From Candidatus Omnitrophota bacterium (lineage in GTDB: Bacteria; Omnitrophota; Gorgyraeia; B26-G9), in assembly GCA_016213925.1 (NCBI GenBank), contig JACQZH010000011.1, forward strand, positions 1 to 33,572: a DNA stretch of 33,572 nucleotides. Reading direction: 5' to 3'. The notes beneath the pieces are model-generated. The model worked only from the letters and a program-made list of their open reading frames with translations. It searched no databases and was not told the DNA's origin. Made by a program: the position numbers and the translations under genes. Shown in pieces: positions 23,991-32,099 of this stretch; position 1 is the stretch's first letter, and every line of letters starts with the position of its first letter.

Positions 23991-25175
23991 ATGAGAAAAT
24001 CACTGGTTATATTTATAGTGGTAATGATGATTGTACTCGGAGTAGTTTGGTGGGGTATGGAAAAGGGCGGATGGTTTAAAGAAAAAGGCGCGCAGGTTGC
24101 TGAGCAATTAGATGAGATTACCAGGGAATTGCCGCTGGAACGGGAAAAAGAGAAATTACCCGCTAAACGCGGATTATCGATAAAAGTTTATAAGGCATCC
24201 AGGGCGACTTTTGAAGACGTGTTACCTGCAATGGGGTCAATTAAAGGTTTAATAACGCGTAAGCTTAATTTCGAAACCCAGGGGATTGTGGAAGAAATAA
24301 ACTTTCGGGAAGGAGACTTGATAAAAAAAGGGCAGCTGATTTGCCGTTTAAAACAAAGAGAAGCGCTGCTGAAAGTTGACTATAACCGCGCAAAATTAAA
24401 ATCAGCAATGGTGAGCCTTGCTCAAACAGAGAAAAAAGTTAAGCTGCACAGCGCTTTGTATGAGATTGGAGCGATAAATAAATTGAAATTATCAGAGGTG
24501 GAAGCTGAGGCAGGAAATGCCAAGCATCAGGTTGAAGCAACGCAGGTTGAGATTGAATCAGCGCAGGAAGAATTAAAGAAAACAGAAATGTACGCGCCGG
24601 CTGATTGCATATTGAATGAAAGGAATGTTGAGATTGGAGAACTGGTTTCGCCGTATACTCCTAAAGCTGTAGAGGTTGTTGAAATCGATACTGTCTTTGC
24701 GGAGGTTGGCGCGGTAGAACGTGATGTTACCAAAGTTAAAATCGGACAGCTTTCGCGTATTTATGTGGATGCTTATGCGGAACTTCCTTTTGACGGAATC
24801 GTTGATAATATATATCCGTCTCTTTCAGAAAAAACCAGAACTTTACCGGTTGAAATAAAAATAGACAATTCCCGCAGGCTGCTTATGCCGGGGATGTTTT
24901 CCAGGGCGGAAATCATTCTTTTTGAAAAACCAGGCGTTATCAGTATCCCTAAAATAGCTTTAAAAAAATTAGAAGAAGCGTATCTGGTTTTTGTTGTAGA
25001 TGAGGCAACAAATACCGCGCAGGAAAGGTTAATTGAGATCGGCTACGAATCAACAGATTATGTTGAAGTTACGCGCGGATTAAGAGAAAATGATTTAATT
25101 GCGATTTCAAATATCGAACAATTAAGTTCAGGGACTCCGGTTCAGATAACCGAAATCCAGATTCGCGAAATGTAA
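23991..25175 (+). CDS. RND efflux periplasmic adaptor subunit (HlyD/MFP family)
   Basis: A 394-residue membrane fusion protein that bridges inner-membrane RND pumps and the TolC-type channel. An N-terminal transmembrane helix (about 5-22) anchors it. A lipoyl/barrel-sandwich half (about 88-123, VEEINFREGDLIKKGQLICRL), an alpha-helical hairpin (about 125-195) and the second lipoyl half (MYAPADCILNERNVEIGELV) follow. Beta-barrel and membrane-proximal domains run to the end. AGGAGG lies about seven bases before the ATG. It sits 55 bases after the TolC-like gene and ahead of the permeases, in the usual order. Confidence 0.92.
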   Translation: MRKSLVIFIVVMMIVLGVVWWGMEKGGWFKEKGAQVAEQLDEITRELPLEREKEKLPAKRGLSIKVYKASRATFEDVLPAMGSIKGLITRKLNFETQGIVEEINFREGDLIKKGQLICRLKQREALLKVDYNRAKLKSAMVSLAQTEKKVKLHSALYEIGAINKLKLSEVEAEAGNAKHQVEATQVEIESAQEELKKTEMYAPADCILNERNVEIGELVSPYTPKAVEVVEIDTVFAEVGAVERDVTKVKIGQLSRIYVDAYAELPFDGIVDNIYPSLSEKTRTLPVEIKIDNSRRLLMPGMFSRAEIILFEKPGVISIPKIALKKLEEAYLVFVVDEATNTAQERLIEIGYESTDYVEVTRGLRENDLIAISNIEQLSSGTPVQITEIQIREM

Positions 25176-25182
25176 ATTTTAC

Positions 25183-25225
25183 TTCGACAGGCTTAGTGAA
25201 CAAAGTGGTACCATAGCCTGGCGAA
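25183..25225. repeat. Imperfect palindrome between adaptor and permease genes
   Basis: TTCGACAGGCT (25183-25193) is inverted at 25215-25225 (AGCCTGGCGAA) with one mismatch and a 21-base loop. The T-tract needed for a terminator is absent. Short palindromes starting TTCGACAGGCT are familiar as dispersed intergenic repeats in many bacteria. Confidence 0.5.
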
Positions 25226-25298
25226 AAAGAGGAATGAGGAGCGTGAGAAAGTCTATTAGGCCTCCTTTAATTTTTTAACATGGACAGTTTAGATTATT

Positions 25299-28200
25299 AT
25301 GAGTTTACCTGGATATTCAGTAAATAAACCTGTTACAATAATAATGTGTACCGCTGGAATTATCATGCTTGGGGTAATTTCTTGGTCACGTTTACCGCAA
25401 GAACTTTTTCCTCCGATTACTTATCCTCAAATAACGGTTATTAGTTCTTATGAAAATGCCGCGCCTGAAGAAGTTGAGGCGCTGATTACCCGTCCTATTG
25501 AAGAATCAGTAAGTGCAGCTGCTAATATCCGTAAGGTGAGTTCAACATCGCGTGAAGGTACGAGTATCGTTATTTGCGAATTCAACTGGAATACGAATAT
25601 GGATTTTGCAGCATTGAATGTCCGTGAAAAAGTTGATTTGATAAAGGAAAAACTGCCGCGTGATGCGGAAGAGCCGATTGTAATGAAATATAACCCATTC
25701 GACACTCCGATAATGATCTTAAGCGTAACTTCTGATGAAGGGTATATTTCGCCTTATGAATTAAGAGAGATTACCCGCCGGGTTATAAAAGACGATCTTG
25801 AAAAGATTGAAGGTGTGGCGCAGGCAATAATGGCAGGAGGCCGCGAACGGGAAATCGCTGTTGAATTAAATCAACAAAGGCTGCGCGCTTTCAGCGTTTC
25901 TATTTTAGACGTTATCGAACTGATTAAACAAGCTAATTTAAATTATCCTGCAGGAACGATTGAGACAAGTTTTTATGAATATCTTGTGCGTACTATCGGA
26001 GAGTTTAAAACCATTTCAGAAATGTACGAAGTGCCGTTATTGATAAAAGACCGCAGTGAGGAGGAAGAACAAAAGAAGCAGGAACCGGTAAATAAGCTGG
26101 AAGAAGAAGAGAGGAAAAAAAGAGTTATTTATCTGCGTGAATTGGGAGAAGTTAAGGATACTTTAAAAGAGCTCTCCAGTATTTCCCGCTATAATGGGGT
26201 GGATAATATTTCTTTAAGTATTCAGCGCCAGGCTGGTTCTAACACACTGCTTGTCAATAAGCAGATATATGAAAGGTTAGAAGTGTTAAAGGAAACCCTG
26301 CCTGAAGAAATAAAGATCAAAGTTGTTTATGACCAGTCGGTATTTATCGAGCAGTCTATAAATGAATTAAAGGATAACGCTTTCCAGGGAGGAATTCTTG
26401 CTTTTATTGTGTTGTTTATATTTTTAAAAGATCTGCGCAGCGCTTTAGTTGTTACTTTAGGTATCCCTGTTTCAATCTTTTTTACTTTGGTCCTTATGTA
26501 TTTTAGCAAAATCACTTTAAATATGATGTCTTTGGGAGGGCTTGCGTTGGGTGTAGGCATGCTTGTTGACAGCGGTGTAGTTGTTATTGAAAATATTAAC
26601 CGTCATGTTCAGATGAACAAGGATTCCAGGGCCGCCGCGATTGAAGGTTCAGAAGAAGTTTTTAGTGCTGTTAATGGGTCAGTGTTAACAACTGTGGCTG
26701 TTTTTTTTCCGCTTATTTTTGTTACCGGTATTGCCGGCCAGTTATTTAAGGAATTAGCTTTGACAGTTACTTATTCGCTTATGTCTTTGATATTTACTTC
26801 AATGACGATTATTCCTATGTTTATGGCTACGGCTAAAAGAAAGAAAAGCGCAGAATTAAAAGATGAAGATGAATTAATTAAATTAAAGAAACAAAAACAA
26901 AAGAAACAAACTAAAGCTGGTATATTTTTAAGGTATGCGGTTATATGCGCATTAATCGTGGTATCCGGGATAGCGGCAGTCTTTAGTTTTGCGAAGTTTT
27001 TTTCTTTAGACCAAGAGCTGATGCCAAAGCTGGATCAGCGCCAGTTTATGATAAAGATAAATATGCCGGCAGGGACGACCTTAAATTTTACTGATACTGT
27101 GGTGCGGATGATTGAAAACACTGTGCTTAGTTCACCTGTTGTCCGGGATGTAACCGTTAATATTGGCGCAAGTAAGGAATCAAAACTTAAAGGCTCGGTA
27201 GAAGTGCTTGGCCCTAATCAGGCAAATATAATCGTTAATTTACATCCGCGGCATAATCGCAGCCTAATGGACTTTTTTAAGCCTGTGAATGAAGCGGAAA
27301 AAGAAAAAGATATCGCTACATCAGATCTGATTCAAGAGTTTAAAAAGAAGCTGGAAAGTATAGATTTAAAAGAAGCTAAACTTGAATATGTGTTACAGGA
27401 AAGCGTGTTTAAATCGGTTTTTGCCGGCAGCGCGCCGGTGGTTTTAGTTTTAAGAGGGTTTGAGCTTGAGAATATATTAATCCCTGCAGCAGAAGAAATA
27501 GAACGCCAGCTTTCAAAAATCGAAGGTGTGTATGGTATCAAAAATTCGCTTGCTCCTCCCAGCCCGGAAATAAAAGTTAAAGTACGCAAGGACAGGGCAT
27601 CCTTATATCAGCTGACTGTTAATCAAATCGCTTCAGTCGCGCAGGCTGCTTTACGCGGTTATGTAGCGTCAAAATTCAAGGAAGAAGGAAGAGAAATTGA
27701 TATTAGGGTTCGTTTGAGGGAGGAAGACAGAAAGGATTTTAATAAGGTAGGAAAACTATTTATTTTTTCTCCCATAGGAGTGAGTATTTTTCTTGAACAA
27801 GTAGCTTATTTGGCAAAGGGATTAGGCCCGACAGAGATAAAACGGGAGAATAAGCAAAGAGTGGTATTTGTAAGCGCCAATTTATATAACCGGGCATTAA
27901 ACGATGTTGTCGAAGATGTAAAAAAAATAGTTGAAAATATTAAGGCAGGGCTGCCGCAGAATTACTTAGTTGAAATCGGCGGTGAAAATAAGGAAATGCA
28001 GGAATCTTTTAAAAGTTTGCGGTTTGCTCTTATATTATCGCTTGTGCTTGTTTACATGATTATGGCATCAGAATTTGAATCGCTTGTTCAACCCCTGATT
28101 ATTATGTTTACTGTGCCTCTTTCCGTCATAGGAGTGACTTGGACGTTATACTTCACTAATACTCCGATAAGTGTTGTGGTTGTGCTGGGGTTTATTATGC

Positions 28201-28916
28201 TTGGCGGTATTGTTGTGGATAACGGTATTTTATTAATTGATTTTATTAATATCGCGCGAAAAGAAGGGCTGGATCTTTTTGACGCGGCTGTTGAATCAGT
28301 AAAGGTAAGAGTAAGGCCGATTTTAATGACTTCACTTACAACTATTGTCGGGCTTATTCCCTTGGCCTTTGCTTTAGGAGAGGGCGCGGAATTAAGAGCT
28401 CCAATGGCTAGGACTGTGATGGGCGGGTTAATTACTGCCACTTTTTTAACGCTTTTTGTTGTGCCTAGCATATATATAGTTGTAGAAATGATTAGTGAAA
28501 AATTAATGCGTTTTATTAAATTATTTATAACGGAAATAGAGGAAGATCAAGTTGTTTTAATATCTCCTAAAAAGACAATTATTGAAGAGATTGATATATC
28601 TGCAACAGATAAAAAAGCAGGGATTGTAAAGAATGTTCCTGCTAAAGAAAGGCTTGTTGAGGGTAAAGAAGAGGAGATTAGTGAGGATCGGGCTAAGTAT
28701 GATATGATGAAGGAATTGAACCAGCGCCAAGTCGATGTGCTCAAGTATATAAAGGATAATGGGCAAATCAGCCGCCTTGAATATGTAGTTAGGTTTAAAG
28801 TTCCTTTACCTATAGCTGATAACGAACTTGATGAGCTGGTTGAAAAAGGATTATTAATATCTTTCGGAGAAGGAGCTCATAAAGTATATAAGTTAAAGCC
28901 AGAGGGAAAAAAGTAA
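25299..28916 (+). CDS. RND efflux permease (HAE1-type) with C-terminal winged-helix-like domain
   Basis: A 1205-residue inner-membrane pump of the AcrB/HAE1 type that uses proton flow to move substrates to the adaptor and channel. The N-terminus MSLPGYSVNKPVTIIM, TM2-TM6 region, porter domains and TM7-TM12 follow the standard plan to about residue 1075. TM4 has LVDSGVVVIEN, so the first relay Asp (424) is kept and the second is Ser. Residues 251-275 are a Glu/Lys-rich insertion in the first porter part. After TM12 there is a 130-residue cytoplasmic tail whose end (1140-1205) looks like a winged helix: LNQRQVDVLKYIKDNGQISR, then NELDELVEKGLLISFG. RND pumps normally end just after TM12. The ATG has a weak ribosome site. 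Confidence 0.92.
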   Translation: MSLPGYSVNKPVTIIMCTAGIIMLGVISWSRLPQELFPPITYPQITVISSYENAAPEEVEALITRPIEESVSAAANIRKVSSTSREGTSIVICEFNWNTNMDFAALNVREKVDLIKEKLPRDAEEPIVMKYNPFDTPIMILSVTSDEGYISPYELREITRRVIKDDLEKIEGVAQAIMAGGREREIAVELNQQRLRAFSVSILDVIELIKQANLNYPAGTIETSFYEYLVRTIGEFKTISEMYEVPLLIKDRSEEEEQKKQEPVNKLEEEERKKRVIYLRELGEVKDTLKELSSISRYNGVDNISLSIQRQAGSNTLLVNKQIYERLEVLKETLPEEIKIKVVYDQSVFIEQSINELKDNAFQGGILAFIVLFIFLKDLRSALVVTLGIPVSIFFTLVLMYFSKITLNMMSLGGLALGVGMLVDSGVVVIENINRHVQMNKDSRAAAIEGSEEVFSAVNGSVLTTVAVFFPLIFVTGIAGQLFKELALTVTYSLMSLIFTSMTIIPMFMATAKRKKSAELKDEDELIKLKKQKQKKQTKAGIFLRYAVICALIVVSGIAAVFSFAKFFSLDQELMPKLDQRQFMIKINMPAGTTLNFTDTVVRMIENTVLSSPVVRDVTVNIGASKESKLKGSVEVLGPNQANIIVNLHPRHNRSLMDFFKPVNEAEKEKDIATSDLIQEFKKKLESIDLKEAKLEYVLQESVFKSVFAGSAPVVLVLRGFELENILIPAAEEIERQLSKIEGVYGIKNSLAPPSPEIKVKVRKDRASLYQLTVNQIASVAQAALRGYVASKFKEEGREIDIRVRLREEDRKDFNKVGKLFIFSPIGVSIFLEQVAYLAKGLGPTEIKRENKQRVVFVSANLYNRALNDVVEDVKKIVENIKAGLPQNYLVEIGGENKEMQESFKSLRFALILSLVLVYMIMASEFESLVQPLIIMFTVPLSVIGVTWTLYFTNTPISVVVVLGFIMLGGIVVDNGILLIDFINIARKEGLDLFDAAVESVKVRVRPILMTSLTTIVGLIPLAFALGEGAELRAPMARTVMGGLITATFLTLFVVPSIYIVVEMISEKLMRFIKLFITEIEEDQVVLISPKKTIIEEIDISATDKKAGIVKNVPAKERLVEGKEEEISEDRAKYDMMKELNQRQVDVLKYIKDNGQISRLEYVVRFKVPLPIADNELDELVEKGLLISFGEGAHKVYKLKPEGKK

Positions 28917-28917
28917 A

Positions 28918-31900
28918 ATGAGCCTGCCTCGTTTTTCTATTAATAAACCGGTAACAGTTTTAATGATTTTTGCCGCTGTTTTGGTTTTTGGAGTGGTTTC
29001 CCTGAATAAGCTGCCTATAGAACTGATGCCCAATACCAGCTTTGGCAATGTTACGATTTTTATTAATGTGCGCGGAGGTATTCCTCCTGTAGAAATAGAA
29101 GAGCGCATTACCCGTTTGGTGGAAGAAGCGGTATCCTCGGTAAGCCACATTAAAAGCATAGAGTCAACCTCTGAAGAAGCAACCGCGACGATTGTAATAA
29201 AATTTGAACCTGGAACGAATATGGATTTCGCGGCTTTGGAAGTCAGGGAAAAATTTGCCCGGGTTAAAAATGACCTTCCTGAAGAAATAGAAAAACCGGT
29301 TATCGCTAAATACGAGTATTCTGATGTGCCGGTAATGATATTGGCAATGACCGGAGGTAAACGGTATACTCCGGAAATGCTCGGTAAGATTGTTGATGAG
29401 AGCCTTAAGTTTAAGCTGGAGAGAATCAGCGGAGTGGCGGATGTTGAAGTAGGAGGGCGTAGGGAAAGAAAGATTCTGGTAGAGATTTCTCAAAGAAAAC
29501 TTGACGCCTATAACATGCCTATAACAAAGGTTATTAATGTACTTGGCGCGAATAACCTTAATTTGCTTGCCGGTGATATTGAGCAGGATAAGGATAAATT
29601 TTTAACAAGAATTATCGGAGCATATGAAAAAGTGGAAGATATCGAAAACATCGGTATAGCAGCATCACGTGCCGGTACGATTATCCGCTTAAAAGATATT
29701 GCCAAAGTGAAGGATTCCTATCTTGAAGCCACAAGCTATTCCCGTACAAATCTTGCGCCTACTGTTTCTGTGTATGTGCAGAAGGAAAGCGTGGCGAATA
29801 CGCTTAAAATGACAGATGATATTTTGGAAACGATCGAAGAATTTAAGAAGGAAGAGGATTTGTCTTCACGCGGCATAAGGCTTATTGCTGTTTACAACCA
29901 GGGAGATTTTATAAGAAAAGCGATAAAGGATGTGCAGAGCTCTTTGATCTTTGGCGGGTTTTTAGCGATTTGCGTGCTTTGGATATTTTTAAGGGATATC
30001 GGCTCAACGATTACGATAGGCTTAGCGATACCTACAGCGACTATCTGCGCTTTTATTTTGATGTATTTTCAAAAGCTTACGCTTAATGTCATGACCTTGA
30101 GCGGTTTGGCATTAGGCAGCGGGATGCTTGTCGATAATTCAATTGTGGTATTGGATAATATTTCTAAAAAGATGAGTCAGGGGATTGCGCGCAAAGAAGC
30201 GGCTGAAAGCGGCGCTGAAGAGATGTGGCTGGCAATATTCGCGTCTACTTTAACCACGGTAATTGTTTTTCTGCCCTTTGTTTTTGTTAATAAAGAGATA
30301 AGGATGCTATATGAAGGCTTATCTTTGACTATAGTATATTCCCTGGTAGCAAGTTTATTCGTAGCAGTTACTATGGTTCCGCTCCTGGCAGCTTTTTTGG
30401 GGAGCAAGAAAGCGAAAAAGCCTGAAGATGAGAATAAGAGGCCAAACCAAGGCGCGTGGTTTTATGAAGTTGGGCTTCAGTCAGCAGAGAAAAAAGGCAA
30501 AGGATTCGGGGTTAAGAATTTTTTTAGGTTTTTAAATGTGTTTTACCGTAAGCTGTTGGGAAAAGCCTTGCGTTTTCGTTTTTACCTGATCGTAGCGGTA
30601 TTTTTTGTTTTTGGCATTGCTTTATATACGTTTACTGAAAAAATCGGAATGGAATTTCTTGGCCGGACAGAAGAGAATGAATTTACGATTTTTATTGAAT
30701 TGCCCACAGGAGCTAAGTTGGAAGTTTCCGATGAAGTAGTTAAGCAAGTAGAAGCGGTTTTGGCGGATATTCCGGAAGTGAAAACTGTATCCAGCCGGAT
30801 CAAGCCCTGGTCGAATCGTATATTCGTAAAACTGACTCCTTTGGATCAACGTGAACGTTCGAATGAAGAGGTCATTAATGATTTGAGAGAAAAAGTAAAA
30901 GAAGTTCCGAACGCATTTATTTATTTTGAAGAGCCTCAAAGTATGGCGGCAAAGGAGATACATATTGAGATTTACGGATACGATTACGAAACGCTACGTC
31001 AGATTGCGGCAAATATTGCGAAGCGTGTCGGAGAGATACCGGGTTTTGTTGACGTTAAGATCAGAATGAGGGAAAAAAGGCCGGAATTGCTGGCAATTGT
31101 TGATAAAGCAAAAGCAGCCCAATGGGGGCTTTCCGTAGAAGGTATTTCTGATACTGTCCATGCTAAGATGCGCGGCCTGGTTGCTACACGTTTTCATTCA
31201 GAAGCAGTTGAAGTAGAAACTATTGCCCGCCTGCGCAGAGAGGACCGCCAGACATTTGATGATGTGCATAAATTGACTTTGATTAATGATGAACAGGAGA
31301 CTATCTATTTACAGCAGCTGGTTAAGTTTCAGCCGGGCGAAGGGCCTACGGAAATTTGGCGCAAAAATAAAGAGCGTATGATAGAAGTTAGCGCAACGAT
31401 GAGTAAGTTTGACCTTGAAAAATCAGTAGGAATAGTTAAAGATGCTTTAGCGGATATGAAACTGCCGAAAAATTATTATTACCGTTTCGGCGGTGATTAC
31501 GACAAGATGGTCAAAGGGAAAAAAGAACTGATTTTTATTGGCGGGATTACTTTAGCGCTTGTATATATGGTGCTGGCTGCCTTATTTTCATCATATGTTC
31601 AGCCCTTGGTAATTTTATCTTCCGTTCCGCTTTCCTTGATCGGAGTTACCGCGGCTTTATGGATATTTAAAAAGCCTAAGAGTGTTTCTGTGTTTATCGG
31701 CGTAATAATGCTTGGCGGTATTGTTGTAAATAACGGGATTATTCTTGTGGACAGGATAAATTATTTTACAATAGAAAAGAAAACTCGCCGTTATAAAGCG
31801 GCGCTGCTTGCCGGGATTGACCGTTTAAGGCCGATTATGATGACTACATTGACCACCCTTGTCGGCTTGCTGCCGATGGCTTTAGACAGGACAGAAGGCG

Positions 31901-32094
31901 CCGGATTATGGGCGCCGTTGGCAATTACTGTTTTGGGAGGGATATCGGTTTCCACTCTTCTTACACTTTTTGTCGTCCCAGGGTTGTTTTTGCTTTTTAC
32001 GGATATTAAGCTGTTATTCAAACCAAAGGCAAAAAGAAAAGATGAATTTGATTGGAAGGGATTTGAACGGATCTCTGATCTCGCGAAAAAATAA
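28918..32094 (+). CDS. RND efflux permease (HAE1-type), second subunit
   Basis: A 1058-residue inner-membrane RND pump of standard length, beginning MSLPRFSINKPVTVLM and starting one base after the previous stop. TM4 carries MLVDNSIVVLDN, with relay Asp406 kept and Asn407 in the second position. A cytoplasmic loop after TM6 is rich in Lys and Glu (about 500-535). TM10-TM12 motifs include MLGGIVVNNGIILVDRIN and PIMMTTLTTLVGLLP. It lacks the C-terminal extension of its neighbour. Two different permeases with one adaptor resemble MdtABC, where two RND subunits form a mixed trimer; equal copies working separately are also possible. Confidence 0.94.
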   Translation: MSLPRFSINKPVTVLMIFAAVLVFGVVSLNKLPIELMPNTSFGNVTIFINVRGGIPPVEIEERITRLVEEAVSSVSHIKSIESTSEEATATIVIKFEPGTNMDFAALEVREKFARVKNDLPEEIEKPVIAKYEYSDVPVMILAMTGGKRYTPEMLGKIVDESLKFKLERISGVADVEVGGRRERKILVEISQRKLDAYNMPITKVINVLGANNLNLLAGDIEQDKDKFLTRIIGAYEKVEDIENIGIAASRAGTIIRLKDIAKVKDSYLEATSYSRTNLAPTVSVYVQKESVANTLKMTDDILETIEEFKKEEDLSSRGIRLIAVYNQGDFIRKAIKDVQSSLIFGGFLAICVLWIFLRDIGSTITIGLAIPTATICAFILMYFQKLTLNVMTLSGLALGSGMLVDNSIVVLDNISKKMSQGIARKEAAESGAEEMWLAIFASTLTTVIVFLPFVFVNKEIRMLYEGLSLTIVYSLVASLFVAVTMVPLLAAFLGSKKAKKPEDENKRPNQGAWFYEVGLQSAEKKGKGFGVKNFFRFLNVFYRKLLGKALRFRFYLIVAVFFVFGIALYTFTEKIGMEFLGRTEENEFTIFIELPTGAKLEVSDEVVKQVEAVLADIPEVKTVSSRIKPWSNRIFVKLTPLDQRERSNEEVINDLREKVKEVPNAFIYFEEPQSMAAKEIHIEIYGYDYETLRQIAANIAKRVGEIPGFVDVKIRMREKRPELLAIVDKAKAAQWGLSVEGISDTVHAKMRGLVATRFHSEAVEVETIARLRREDRQTFDDVHKLTLINDEQETIYLQQLVKFQPGEGPTEIWRKNKERMIEVSATMSKFDLEKSVGIVKDALADMKLPKNYYYRFGGDYDKMVKGKKELIFIGGITLALVYMVLAALFSSYVQPLVILSSVPLSLIGVTAALWIFKKPKSVSVFIGVIMLGGIVVNNGIILVDRINYFTIEKKTRRYKAALLAGIDRLRPIMMTTLTTLVGLLPMALDRTEGAGLWAPLAITVLGGISVSTLLTLFVVPGLFLLFTDIKLLFKPKAKRKDEFDWKGFERISDLAKK

Positions 32095-32099
32095 CATTT

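Noticed and set aside
28088-28471. A 127-codon minus-strand frame inside the first RND gene
   Set aside because: The sense frame has clear RND membrane motifs; the antisense frame is rich in Pro, Ser and Thr and has no start signal.
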